64,000 bases of DNA from CAWCVR01 sp963799105 (GCA_963799105.1 CAWCVR010000004.1:140435-204434); one strand, 5' to 3'; counted from the first letter of the stretch, positions 52,853 through 62,448 are shown. Notes: generated by a model not told the origin, from the sequence alone. Translations and numbers: made by a program.

Positions 52853-53176
52853 ATGTCGGCGCGCCCAAAAAAAACCATGGAATCGATCAGCTATAGTGTA
52901 CTGCCGATCGACGGCGATGTCGATGCCCTCGTGAGAGTGCACGCACCCGAGGCCGACGGCCTCGCATATCGGCGGCTGATGGCCGAGGAGGGCCCGCGGC
53001 GCCTCACCACCGCCGAGGTCGCGGTGGTGCGCCGCGTGCTGATCCGCCGCGGCAGCTGTGACCGGCCCACCACCGCCGCCGAAGCGGCCACCTGGCGCCG
53101 CGCATACGAGGAGGTGCTCGGGCGTCCAGCGCCCCGCAGACGGGTGACGGTGTGGTGCACGGGAGGTGCCGCATGA
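52853..53176 (+). CDS. Small hypothetical protein
   Basis: A 107-residue, Arg/Ala-rich product; an internal ATG at 52877 (MESISYSVLPID) is an alternative start. A helical region RLTTAEVAVVRRVLIRRGSC is present. Its TGA overlaps the primase ATG (ATGA). Function unknown. Confidence 0.5.
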   Translation: MSARPKKTMESISYSVLPIDGDVDALVRVHAPEADGLAYRRLMAEEGPRRLTTAEVAVVRRVLIRRGSCDRPTTAAEAATWRRAYEEVLGRPAPRRRVTVWCTGGAA

Positions 53177-55159
53177 GCGCGCAGACCATCCTCCCGGCGG
53201 CGGCGGCCGTCGTGCCGGGGTCTGCCACATTCGATTTCCTGCGGACGCTGCACCCCGAGGGACTCGCGCCCCACCACCTCCTTATATGGACGGTGACCGG
53301 CGATATGAAGCGGAGCCAATGGTTCCGGTCCATCGAAAGCGCGGTCGCCTTCGTGGAGACTTGCCAAGCCGATGCGATCTATTTCGGCGTCGGGCTGTCG
53401 GCCGCGGATCGCGGGCCGTTCGCGAGATGCAAAGCCGACGAGATTGCCGTGTTGCCGGGTCTCGTCTGCGACCTCGACGTCGCGGGCCCAGCGCACGCGA
53501 AGCCCGGCTTGCCGCCCACCAAAGAGGAAGCGCGCAAGATCTTGCCACTCGAGTTCCCGCCGACGCTGACGGTCGATTCGGGCCACGGCCTGTACGGTTG
53601 GTGGCTGTTCCGGGAGCCGTGGCAACTGGAAAGCCCGGACGAACGCGAACGCGAACGCGCGAAGGCGCTGTCTCAACGATGGCACCACCTGCTGGCCGAG
53701 AATGCGCGCCGGCTTGGGTACGTGATCGACTCGGTGTTCGACTTGTCGCGTGTGCTTCGCCTGGTCGGCACCCTCAATCGCAAGGTTGCAGGCGACCACC
53801 GCAAAGTGGAGGTCATCGAAGTTTCCGGCCGCAGATACGAGCCGTCAGATCTCGAACGCATACTCGACTTGATGAACGTTCCCGAGATCGAGGTGCGCTC
53901 CGTTGACGAGGCCGGCCGGATCGAGCATGGGGATCTCCATGTTATGCCAGGAGTGAATCTCGCGCCGGAGCTGAGGCAGCAGATCGACGCACTCATCCAG
54001 AACGACACTGATTTCGCGCGAGTCTGGCGGCGCGAAAAACGGATGCCGCGCGACAACTCGTGGTCGGGCTTCGCGCAGTCCATCGCCAACCTTCTGGCGC
54101 TCGCCAACCTGCGCGACCAGGCGATCATCGACGTCCTCACCGTGCACCGCCGTGAGCACGGCGACGCCGGTAAGCGAGAACCGAAGGCGCTGTCGTTCTT
54201 CGTGCACACCATCGCTACTGCCCGCAAGTGGGCGACCGAGCAGCAGGAGCGGGACCGCAAGCGCGCCGAGCGGGAAGCAAAACAGAAGGAAGTCGAAGAA
54301 CAAGAAGCCAAGGAGTGCGCCCTGATCGCGGAAGTTTCCGCCAGCGACTTGGACGCGCAGAAGCGGCTTGCCGAACTGCTCGAACTGGATGTGCACCGCC
54401 TGGTGCAGCTCGGCAACGACCTGGAACCGGGTTATCGCCTCGAGCTTGCGGATGGCCGGAGCGCGAGCATCCCATCGCTGGCCGCCATGACAAGCTTCGC
54501 GGCCTTCAATCGCTATGTCTGGAGATTCCTTCGCACCGCCCTGCCCGCAAAGGCGAGAAGACAGTGGCGCGCCGTCTCCATCGCGCTGGCCAAGCTCATC
54601 GTCGTCGAAGACACCGGCCTCGGCGAAGTCGAGGTGTTGATCAGCGATCTGGGCGAGTACTTTTCACAGGCTTATGGGACGTTCTTCGAAGATTTTCCTG
54701 CCGTCGAATACCCGGGTGGGCCACCCGCCGGGCGGTGCAGCAGCAAGTTCCCGCATTCCGGTTTGATCCGCGCCGAGACGGAACAAGAATTCGCGGTCGC
54801 GCTGAGACTGCTGGGCCTCCCAAGAAAAGCCGACCTCGCGGCGGTCGGCGTCTATTACCTCGAGCGGGGTCTGCAATCGGAACGTCGGCGGCGAAGTCGC
54901 TCGCGCCGTCTTCACAATGCCGCCGCTCTACAACTGGCTCAGAAAGTACAAAGAACGGAAATACGACGCCGAGACTCTGGCGAAGCGGCTGATGGAAGCG
55001 GGCTTCGAGTTCAGGCAGACGGCCATGGAGAGCGGAGTGCGGCTGAAGCGGGTTTGGCGAGGCCGGCTTGCGGACGGGGAGGTGGACGACCACGCGTTCG
55101 TCTCGCAAGAGGATCGCGCGGCGTTCGGCGACGTGGTTCACCGGACCCCGGTCCAGTGA
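53173..55159 (+). pseudogene. AEP-type primase (phage/plasmid replication), frameshifted near the end
   Basis: The N-terminal about 210 residues fit an archaeo-eukaryotic primase domain: the D-x-D motif in LVCDLDVAG (D100, D102), the histidine motif in DSGHGLYGWWLF (H138) and the third motif FDLSRVLRLVGTLNRK. A helical middle region with a long charged coiled coil follows. At a GCGGGG run (54863-54870) coding character moves to the +1 frame, which reads NVGGEVARAVFTMPPLYNWL and YDAETLAKRLMEAGFEF and ends at 55159; the original frame would instead run to 55311 with an Arg-rich nonsense tail. The intact product would be about 660 residues. Only the last about 100 are affected, so priming activity may persist. 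Confidence 0.75.
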
Positions 55160-55265
55160 GGATCGCGGCGATGGATACCGATTCTACCCGCCGTACCCTT
55201 CACCGTCGTGAAATGAGCTTTGTCGTGTGCAACACGTGCTGCAAGCGATGTTCGGAGTTCCAGGA

Positions 55266-55535
55266 GTGGGTATTTTGGGTATTCGTAGCTTATTCCTGTG
55301 TTTTCAGTTAGATACACCAGGATGTACCTGGGTAAAGCGGTGGGTATGCAGTGGGTACGAGTGGGTATTCACAGGGCAACAGCAGAGGAACGCACCGCCA
55401 TGAAACGATGTGTGGCGGCTGTATCCATTTGAAAAGAAAGGAACAATCGTTTGAACCCGGTGAAGGGAGCGGGGATGCGCCGACGGTTGGCGACGGGCGG
55501 GAGTACCCACGACGTGTGGGTACCGGATGGGTGTG
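55266..55535. repeat. Iteron-like GTGGGTA array, possible replication origin
   Basis: GTGGGTA or TGGGTA occurs at about 55266, 55276, 55328, 55340, 55351 and 55361, the last three spaced 10-11 bp, i.e. on one face of the helix. Further on GTACCCAC (55503-55510) and GTGGGTACC (55516-55524) form an inverted pair, with ATGGGTG after it. The gap 55160-55698 has no convincing gene. A repeat cluster directly after a primase gene is a typical origin arrangement. Confidence 0.5.
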
Positions 55536-55698
55536 GCGCCGCGGCCGCCTGCCCCACGCGGAGGGCCCGCCCGGCGCGCGCCCGTTTCCTGGGTCCTGTC
55601 TCGCACCGGTGCCGGCGGCGGGTAGAGATGGTGCCGAACGTGCCCGCCTGTGGGCAGGTTAATTAGCTTAACTGCCGAGCTTAACTGAGGAGAATCAC

Positions 55699-55899
55699 AT
55701 GATCGCCAAGCTGCTTAACCGCCGACCAGCCTCTTCGCCGCCGCCGCCCGCCGCGCCAGCCTATGGCCCGCCGCCTGGCGCCCGGCCCGATCCGTTTTAC
55801 CGGGACGAGCGTCGGGGCGACGCGGCCGAGGCCGCCACGTGGATACCGCGGCGCCCGTGGTTCAGCCGCCGCCCGCCGCAGGACGCGGACCGGCGGTGA
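55699..55899 (+). CDS. Small proline/arginine-rich protein
   Basis: A 66-residue product preceded by GAGGAGA at good distance. It starts MIAKLLNRRPASSPPPPAAP and continues rich in Pro, Arg and Gly, so probably disordered. No family recognised. Confidence 0.5.
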   Translation: MIAKLLNRRPASSPPPPAAPAYGPPPGARPDPFYRDERRGDAAEAATWIPRRPWFSRRPPQDADRR

Positions 55900-55954
55900 T
55901 TCACCAAGTCGAGCGGGCACAGTGCCCATTCGACGGATTCTAAAGGAGAAATGA

Positions 55955-56758
55955 ATGTTCGAGAAATCTACCGATCAACTGGCGGCCGACGTCGAGAAGT
56001 GGGCCGTCAAAGAACTGTCGCTCATGCACCAGCAGCGCGACGCCGCCGCCAAGGTCCTGGCCTTGGAGCTGAACGCCGGCGACGCGCTCTTGGACGCCGA
56101 GGGCGACCAGCCCAGCACCGCGCCTATGGATGCGGTCGCGAGGGCGCGGTCCGAAGCCGCGGCAGTCACCGCAGCTATCGCGTCGTGCCGTCTGCGGCGC
56201 GTCCAGGCGATCACCGCGAAGCGCGCGGCGGCGGCCTCGGAGCTTCGGCGGGAGGTGATGACGCTGCGCCGCCAGCGCGATGCGCTCGAAAAGAAAACCG
56301 CGTCGCTCATGGATGCACTCGGCGAGCTGCAGGGGATGCCTTACAGCGCATCGCCGACGCCCACGGCGCCGGGCATTCCGCTGTCGCAGTTGCTCCTGAA
56401 CAAGATTCAGGCGGCAGAGTCGCAGGCTTCCGCTTTGGAGTGCGAGCTGCCGCGCTCGGGCGAGGTGAGCGTCGAAGACGTCACGGGCGTGGAGGCGCTG
56501 GTCGCGGCGGTGCTGCGGGTCGAGGTGGATGTTCCCAACACGCCGAGCATCCTGGAATGGGCCGCGAGCGTCGAGCTCCGGTCCGGGCGCTTGTTCGGCG
56601 ACCACCCGCGGCGGTTCCACCTGGTGTGGAACGACGGGCTGATCGACCCTGGCGAGTCGTACATTCAGATTCCCGGTTTGGTCAAAGCCACAACCGGCAC
56701 GCTGGGCGGCGCGGTGCGCGAGCTGGGCACCGACCAGTTCCGCGCGGCGGTGGCGTAA
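55955..56758 (+). CDS. Unknown element protein with coiled coil
   Basis: A 267-residue product with AAAGGAGAA before its ATG. Residues about 5-120 form a long helix/coiled coil (LRREVMTLRRQRDALEKKTA), and the C-terminal half has mixed alpha/beta sequence (VPNTPSILEWAASVELRSG, RRFHLVWNDGLIDPGESYIQ). Not recognised. It is directly followed (no gap) by the HExxH gene. Confidence 0.6.
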   Translation: MFEKSTDQLAADVEKWAVKELSLMHQQRDAAAKVLALELNAGDALLDAEGDQPSTAPMDAVARARSEAAAVTAAIASCRLRRVQAITAKRAAAASELRREVMTLRRQRDALEKKTASLMDALGELQGMPYSASPTPTAPGIPLSQLLLNKIQAAESQASALECELPRSGEVSVEDVTGVEALVAAVLRVEVDVPNTPSILEWAASVELRSGRLFGDHPRRFHLVWNDGLIDPGESYIQIPGLVKATTGTLGGAVRELGTDQFRAAVA

Positions 56759-57418
56759 GTGGCAAGTGCCGATGTGAGGCCGGCGCCGGAGACCATCCCG
56801 TCATCGGGGGCGTCGGCGCGATTGCTGGAGGAGGAACTCATCGTGGTCCTTGCCGGCCGCGCCGCCGAGGCCAGATGGCGGCGCGCGGACCGGGATGGCT
56901 GGCGGCGGCAGGGCAACACGCTCGAGCGGATTTCGTATCACGAATCGGGTCACGCGATCACGGCGGCCGCGCTGGGCCGACCGGTAAGTGGCATCGTCAT
57001 CGACGTCTCGGTAACACCGGCGGGCGCGACGTCTTACCGGGGGGTGACCAGCTTCAGGCCTGGGCGGCAGCAGGCGACGTTCGACGGCTTCGAGAAGGTG
57101 CTGTCGGATTTCGAGGTCGCGGTCAATCTCGGAAAGATGGTTCTGCTGCTGGGTGGCCCATCGATAGCGGGGTGGCTGACCCACTTGAGGGCCTTGTGGT
57201 GGCGCGCCGACGCCATCCTGGACCGGCACTGGCTGGCGGTGAAGATGCTGGCCCTGGAGATCCGCGAGAAGCGGAGCGTCAATCGGGAGCGGGCCCGCGA
57301 GCTGTTGGATCGGTGGATGCCGGCGCGGGAGCGCTCGTTGGGTGAATATCTCGACGCCTGCCAGGCTGCGCGCCTCCAGGAACCCGGCGTCGGCGCGCCG
57401 GAAACGAATGCGACATGA
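56759..57418 (+). CDS. HExxH protein resembling the FtsH (M41) peptidase domain
   Basis: A 219-residue protein starting at GTG right after the preceding stop. The motif RISYHESGHAITAAALGRP (H61, E62, H65) matches HEAGHAxxAxxLG of M41-type zinc peptidases, and nearby VSGIVIDVSVTPAGATSYRG resembles the strand-loop that follows it in FtsH. LAGRAAEARW also looks like the AGRAAE segment of that domain. No AAA ATPase domain and no membrane helix are present. Such free-standing M41-like domains occur in phages and plasmids; substrate unknown. Confidence 0.65.
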   Translation: MASADVRPAPETIPSSGASARLLEEELIVVLAGRAAEARWRRADRDGWRRQGNTLERISYHESGHAITAAALGRPVSGIVIDVSVTPAGATSYRGVTSFRPGRQQATFDGFEKVLSDFEVAVNLGKMVLLLGGPSIAGWLTHLRALWWRADAILDRHWLAVKMLALEIREKRSVNRERARELLDRWMPARERSLGEYLDACQAARLQEPGVGAPETNAT

Positions 57419-57533
57419 GCAGGGCGCGGCCGGCCTCGGGCTCCTGTACCCGAGTTCCATCGGGGCTTCCTCCCCGAGGCCGGCCACCGGGGTCGAGACC
57501 GTACGGAATGGTGGGCATAGGCAAGGATGGATC

Positions 57534-58103
57534 ATGTTCGACACAACGGCGCCATTGACGATTGGACTGGGTGCGAAGGAGTGCCGAGTTCGGTGGCCAA
57601 CGGATCGCGAGTGGCTCGCGTGGATCGATGGGCAGCGGTATAAGGTAAGCCGCCGCGGTGTGAAGCTGGCCCATTGCGAGCGCCGATGCGAGGACCTGTT
57701 TCGTGTCATTCGGCTCGACACCGGCCCGTCGTTTTCCGCGGCCGAGGCGGCCAGCGTGATCGAAACGCTCGATGCATCGGAACTTGTGAGGCTCAACAGG
57801 GCGGGCGCGGAGTTGCGGGTCGAGATCGCGGCCCTCGGCGAAACGACGCAACACCTTCTTCGGCTGCCGACGGTTCATGACCTGGTCGCGCATCGTGAGG
57901 CCGTGCTCCGGGTGAATGGCGCCCGCCGGAATGTGCGATCGGTTGCGCCCACGGGGGCGCTTTATGACCACCTTCATCTCTCGCACGCTGGATACGTGGG
58001 TGCGGTCCCACTGGTGCACAAGGTGGCAATAATCGCGGATGTCATCGAACGAATTTCGAACGATCCCCAAACGTTCGAGGTCCATCTCATCGGGTCAATT
58101 TGA
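57534..58103 (+). CDS. Unknown element protein
   Basis: A 189-residue product starting MFDTTAPLTIGLGAKECRVR after AAGGA. It contains WPTDREWLAWIDGQRYKVSR, SAAEAASVIETLDASELVRL and a C-terminal alpha/beta part. Just upstream of a tape-measure gene in tailed phages lies a tail chaperone or assembly protein; this protein could be such, but sequence alone does not show it. Its stop overlaps the region of the next start. Confidence 0.55.
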   Translation: MFDTTAPLTIGLGAKECRVRWPTDREWLAWIDGQRYKVSRRGVKLAHCERRCEDLFRVIRLDTGPSFSAAEAASVIETLDASELVRLNRAGAELRVEIAALGETTQHLLRLPTVHDLVAHREAVLRVNGARRNVRSVAPTGALYDHLHLSHAGYVGAVPLVHKVAIIADVIERISNDPQTFEVHLIGSI

Positions 58104-58117
58104 AAGGTGGCAACGGA

Positions 58118-61100
58118 ATGGCAGATCAGGCGGAACGCGTAATTCTAGGTGCGGAGGACGAGGTAAGCCCGGTAGTGGGCAAGGCCAACGCCGCCCTCGA
58201 CGGCTTCGAGAAAAAGGCCGAATCCTCATATGGGAAGGTCATCCGAATCTCGGACCAGACCCGGACCAGCGTTCAGAGGGTCATTGACACAGTTCAAAAG
58301 CAGGCCGAGATGTTCGGCAAGAGCGGCGTCGAGAAACTGATCTCGCAGCGCGACCAGCTTCTGCAGCGATACGCCAAGGAACCGGCGGCCATCGACGCCA
58401 TCACCAAGTCCTACGAGCGCATGATCGCGGCGCAGAACCGGATCGACTCGGAGGCCAAGTTCGAGGGCTTCGGCGCCAAGGTAAAGCAGTTCATCGAGAA
58501 CCCGCTGGAGGGCGCCAAGGGCGCTATCGGCGGTCTCGTTTCCGCCATGGGCCCGATGGGTACCGCGGTCGCCGTCGGCGCAGCGGCGCTCGGCAGTATC
58601 GCGCTGGCGGGCTTCGAGGCGATGAAGAGTCTGGGCGCGCTGGGCGTCCAGGTCGAAGATGCCAAGCTCCGGCTGGGGATGACCACCAAGCAGGTGGGCG
58701 AGTTCTCGTTCGCGGCGCGGGTCGCCGGTCAGGACATCGGCATCTTCGAGCGCATGATGCGCGGGTTGACGGAGGCGGTCGAGGATGAATCCGCGGCCGG
58801 CGCGAAGGCGCGCGGCTGGCTGCAAGCATTCGGAGTCGATTTAGAGGCAGTGAAGACCGGGCAAGCATCGACCGCGGACGTGATTCAGCAGGTCGCGGAA
58901 GGCATGGAACGCCTGTCGCATTCGCCCGACCCATTCGCCGAGAAGAAGGCCATGATGGACCTCTTCAAACGGGCTGGAATCGAGGCCATCCCGGTAATGG
59001 AAAAACTGAACGAGAATCTGAAGACCGCTCACGAAATGGGCTTCGGGTCAACGGACCCAGAGCAGAAGCGGCTCCTCGAATACCAGAAGAACATCACCAT
59101 CATCGAAAGCAAGTGGGATGGGATTGTCCGGCACATGAAGGAGGCCGCTGTCTCCGGCATGCTGGCTGTGAATAGGTGGATTGAGCGTTCTGGCGCGGCA
59201 ACGGGCTATGACACCCACACTAAGACTGTGGGCGACCTCATCCGGGAGTTGGAGCCCGAGGAACCGAAGCCAATTCCGAAACCGCCGCCGCCGCCCCCAT
59301 CGCGCGCGAAGCCATCCGCCGAAGCCAATGAGTGGGCGCGGAATCTTGCCGCAATCCAGAAGAAGGACGCCGAGGACGGTCTGGACGCCGAGCACAAACT
59401 GATTCTGGAGCGCGACCGGTTCTTGGAGCAAGGCAGGAAGCTCCACGAGTCAACGGTGCTGCTAGCGCAGGCGCAGAAGGCGTACAACGACCTGATCCTC
59501 GATGCTCACGTGAAGGCCGAGCACGAGAAAACCACCAAGGAACTGCAAGCCCAGGCCAAAGCGGCCCAGGTCTGGAAGGAGTTCGAGGATTACGAGGCCA
59601 AGGACAGCGCCAAGCGGACGCGCAAGATGGAGCTTGCGATGGGACCTTCGAAGGAAGATCTGAAGGGCTGGGCCGAGGGATACGCCGTCCAGGAACGGCT
59701 TGACAGCATCGCTCTGGCGGGGCAGCGCGACACCCTTAATCGCCAGGCCAGCCACGCCGAGAAGATGGTCGGCGTGAGTGGTCTCACCGGGACGGACGCC
59801 ATTCAGGCGACCTACCAGATCCGGGTTCAATTGGCCGAGCAACTCGCCGCGGTCGAAGCGACCCGCATTGCCAAGGAAGTGGACGCCGGCCACCGGGCGG
59901 AAGAGACCGCGCGTGCGATCAACGACGTGCAGAAGCAAATGGACGAGGCCCACGAAGAGGCGATGATCAAGACGCGGGAGTTGCAGAAGCAGCAACTCGA
60001 TGCGCTCAAGCACGAAACGGAGGGTCTCTGGAACACCCTCTTGACGCACCCGAGCCAGTTCCCCAAGCAGCTTGGCGACACCATCCACGCGGCGGTCCTG
60101 AAGCCGGTCGTCGAGGGCATGGCGGGGATGACCGCCCAGGTTTTGCAGCCGATCATTCACGGATCGGATGGCGGCGGCGGCCTGGCGGGCGTTTTCAAGG
60201 GAGTCTTCGGCGGCGGCAAGCAGGACCCGGTGCTCGTGTCTACCGACCAGAACACCACAGCGACGTTGCAGAACAGCGCGGTGATGGCGGCGTTGACGGG
60301 CATCCTGGCGGCCACGATGGGCATCGCCGCGCCGTCCTTGGGGAGCGGCGCTTCGGGCGCGGCTGGCGTGCTGGGCATCTCGGTTCCGTCGATCTCCGCG
60401 CCGGCCGCGATGAGCAGACCGGCGGCGATGGGCGGGTTCACCGCCGCGCCATGGGCCGGTGGCGGCGGCGGATTCAGTCCCTTGTCCGTCCTGTTCGGCG
60501 GCGGCAGTGGCGGCGCCGGTTGGACTGCTGCGCCTGGCGGTGGGTACGTTCCGCCGGGAGTGAGCGAGGCCGGAGCGGCGGGTGGCGGATTCGAGACTTC
60601 CGCTGGCATCCAGTTGCTAAACCGGGCGCCCGGTGGCGGTTCTCCCGCCGCCGGCCTCTTGGGTACGATCCTGGGCGGCGGGGGCCAACAGGGCCGCCCG
60701 GGTGGCGGTGGAGGCATGCTCGGCTCGATCTTCGCTGCGGGGCGACCAGGTGGCAGTGCCTCTGCACCAGGAATGGGCGGTTTTGCCGACATCCTGAAGG
60801 GCATCAAGGGCGAAGACTGGGGTGGGTTGACCCGGACGACGATCCAGAGCGAAGATGCAGGACCCGGCACCGCTTCCTACAACACGCACATAACCGGCGT
60901 GCACGGCGTGGCCGGCGCGGCGCTTTCAGGTGGCGGCATGATGTTGGCTCAGCAGGGGCTGCTCGGCTCCAGCCGCGGAACCTGGATCGGCGTCGGCGAA
61001 GGCGCCGCCGGCGGCGCCATGATCGGAATGCAGATGGGCGGCCCGCTTGGCGCGCTCATCGGCGGCGTCGTGGGCTTTGGGATCGGCATCGGCGAGGAAC

Positions 61101-61660
61101 TGGCCGGCGTCGAGACCCCGGAACGCAAGGCCGTTGACCTGATCAAGAGCATTTATGGTGTCTCCATTCCGCAGAACAGCGGCACGATCAAGCAGGTGAT
61201 CCAGATCGCTCAGTCCGAGTTCGGCGGCGACGTTAACGTGGCGGTCCGGTCGCCCAACGTGCGCAAGCTGGTGATGCTCTATTCGGAAGCCACCGGCCAG
61301 AAGATGCCTCTGTCTGCCACGACGCCATATGCCGGGAGCCTGGTTGAGCAGGGCGGCAATCTTTATCAGCAGGCGAGCTACCAGGATGCCCAGGCGCACG
61401 TCTATGCGTCGAACCTGCCCACGCTGGGTGGGATCGGTGCGGGCACTTACCCGACGCCGGGCGGCCCGAACACGGGCGGCGGTGCGGGCGCGACGTACCT
61501 CTCGCTGAGCATTGGCGGGAACGACGCGGCGAACTTCATGACCGGCCAGTATGTGACGCCGCAGTTCGTGACCGACCAGGCGATGGCGGCGCAGTACTCC
61601 AGCTATGGGCGCACGCAGCAGTCGGCGAACGGGCAGTTACCGGGGTTGACGGTCGGTTAG
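58118..61660 (+). CDS. Phage tail tape-measure-like protein
   Basis: An 1180-residue protein starting MADQAERVILGAEDEVSPVV, with AAAGGTGG upstream. It has the organisation of tape-measure proteins: an N-terminal domain with IDTVQKQAEMFGK-type helices, a hydrophobic stretch (MGPMGTAVAVGAAALGSIAL), then VAGQDIGIFERMMRGLTEAV, long coiled coils (about residues 400-660), and a Gly-rich C-terminal third with a hydrophobic part (GGAMIGMQMGGPLGALIGGV). In a siphophage its length would set the tail length. No other confirmed tail gene is found here, so the protein may serve another role or the tail module may be broken. Confidence 0.75.
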   Translation: MADQAERVILGAEDEVSPVVGKANAALDGFEKKAESSYGKVIRISDQTRTSVQRVIDTVQKQAEMFGKSGVEKLISQRDQLLQRYAKEPAAIDAITKSYERMIAAQNRIDSEAKFEGFGAKVKQFIENPLEGAKGAIGGLVSAMGPMGTAVAVGAAALGSIALAGFEAMKSLGALGVQVEDAKLRLGMTTKQVGEFSFAARVAGQDIGIFERMMRGLTEAVEDESAAGAKARGWLQAFGVDLEAVKTGQASTADVIQQVAEGMERLSHSPDPFAEKKAMMDLFKRAGIEAIPVMEKLNENLKTAHEMGFGSTDPEQKRLLEYQKNITIIESKWDGIVRHMKEAAVSGMLAVNRWIERSGAATGYDTHTKTVGDLIRELEPEEPKPIPKPPPPPPSRAKPSAEANEWARNLAAIQKKDAEDGLDAEHKLILERDRFLEQGRKLHESTVLLAQAQKAYNDLILDAHVKAEHEKTTKELQAQAKAAQVWKEFEDYEAKDSAKRTRKMELAMGPSKEDLKGWAEGYAVQERLDSIALAGQRDTLNRQASHAEKMVGVSGLTGTDAIQATYQIRVQLAEQLAAVEATRIAKEVDAGHRAEETARAINDVQKQMDEAHEEAMIKTRELQKQQLDALKHETEGLWNTLLTHPSQFPKQLGDTIHAAVLKPVVEGMAGMTAQVLQPIIHGSDGGGGLAGVFKGVFGGGKQDPVLVSTDQNTTATLQNSAVMAALTGILAATMGIAAPSLGSGASGAAGVLGISVPSISAPAAMSRPAAMGGFTAAPWAGGGGGFSPLSVLFGGGSGGAGWTAAPGGGYVPPGVSEAGAAGGGFETSAGIQLLNRAPGGGSPAAGLLGTILGGGGQQGRPGGGGGMLGSIFAAGRPGGSASAPGMGGFADILKGIKGEDWGGLTRTTIQSEDAGPGTASYNTHITGVHGVAGAALSGGGMMLAQQGLLGSSRGTWIGVGEGAAGGAMIGMQMGGPLGALIGGVVGFGIGIGEELAGVETPERKAVDLIKSIYGVSIPQNSGTIKQVIQIAQSEFGGDVNVAVRSPNVRKLVMLYSEATGQKMPLSATTPYAGSLVEQGGNLYQQASYQDAQAHVYASNLPTLGGIGAGTYPTPGGPNTGGGAGATYLSLSIGGNDAANFMTGQYVTPQFVTDQAMAAQYSSYGRTQQSANGQLPGLTVG

Positions 61661-61694
61661 AGATCGGAGATCGCCGAGCCTGGAGGTCCAACAC

Positions 61695-61868
61695 ATGTCC
61701 GATTTCATTGGCCGTATCGCCGTCCCCTCCGAAGCTCTCGCCGCCGCGCTCCCAAGCTCTCGCTGCCGCGCTGCCAAGCTCGCGCTGCCACGCTGCCAAG
61801 CTCGCGCTGCCCCGCTTCGAATCTCTCGCCGCCGCGCTGTGGCGGGCTACTTGGTGGCGATGCTGTAG
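61695..61868 (+). pseudogene. Start of a truncated downstream tail gene, disrupted by tandem repeats
   Basis: TGGAGG precedes an ATG and the reading MSDFIGRIAVPSEALAAALP, a plausible gene start, but after about 15 codons the sequence becomes a 22-bp tandem repeat and the frame ends at 61868. The rest of the gene seems lost by deletion. Confidence 0.5.
61735..61844. repeat. 22-bp tandem repeat, five units
   Basis: Units at 61735, 61757, 61779, 61801 and 61823, consensus CTCTCGCTGCCGCGCTGCCA plus AG. The unit length is not a multiple of three. It covers the truncated gene start and abuts the end of the DUF3489 gene. Confidence 0.85.
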
Positions 61869-62248
61869 GTCCTCTCGTCGGCCTCGTTCTTGGTGGACTC
61901 GACCGTCAGGCCCATACGCTTGCCGACCGTTCCGCTGATGAAGCCCCGAATCGAGTGATTCTGCCAGTCGGTGGCCTTGGCGATCTCGGCCATGGTCGCG
62001 CCCTCGGGCCGGCACAGCAGGTCCAGGATGATGGCCTTCTTGCTGCCGTCTCGCGCTTCGGTGGCGGGCTTGCTGGCCTTGGCGGGCTTGGCTGCCTTGG
62101 CTTTCTTGGCGCTTCTCCTGGCCTTGGGCGCGCCGTCCTTGGGGCTGGCGTCCGTGGTCGTGGGGGCGGTCTCCGGCGCAACGTCGGCCGCCTTGGGCGC
62201 GGTGCGGGCGGTCCGTTTGGTGGTGCTCTTCTTCGTGGCGTTCTTCAT
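61847..62248 (-). CDS. DUF3489 HTH-like protein
   Basis: A 133-residue protein starting MKNATKKSTTKRTARTAPKA. The N-terminal 65 residues are a Lys/Ala/Pro-rich basic tail; the C-terminal part (KKAIILDLLCRPEGATMAEI, ATDWQNHSIRGFISGTVGKR) is the DUF3489 winged-helix-like domain seen in phages and mobile elements. It is the only minus-strand gene in the right part of the element, so it was probably acquired separately. It may bind DNA. Confidence 0.78.
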   Translation of the reverse strand: MKNATKKSTTKRTARTAPKAADVAPETAPTTTDASPKDGAPKARRSAKKAKAAKPAKASKPATEARDGSKKAIILDLLCRPEGATMAEIAKATDWQNHSIRGFISGTVGKRMGLTVESTKNEADERTYSIATK

Positions 62249-62448
62249 GGTGTGTGATCCTCGTGACGATTCATCACTCCGGTGGCTGGCCACAGTCAAG
62301 CGCGGGATGATCTCACACACCGGCCTCCGCAGTTGCAGCCGCAGGCGCAGCAGACGATGGCGCCGCCGCAGTCGCGCGCGGTGGTGGACCCGCGATACGT
62401 TGGGCGGATCGACGTGAGCAACTGGCTGGGGCGGTAGGAGAAGTATGT

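Noticed and set aside
55160..55311. Arg-rich C-terminus of the primase in the original frame
   Set aside because: The neighbouring frame to 55159 has clear protein character, while this tail does not.
61735..61844. CRISPR array
   Set aside because: The 22-bp units are contiguous with no spacers and there are no cas genes.
62296..62424. Possible gene end (…RAVVDPRYVGRIDVSNWLG stop) on the plus strand
   Set aside because: Looks protein-like but has no start or known relatives; kept only as a hint of another truncated element gene.
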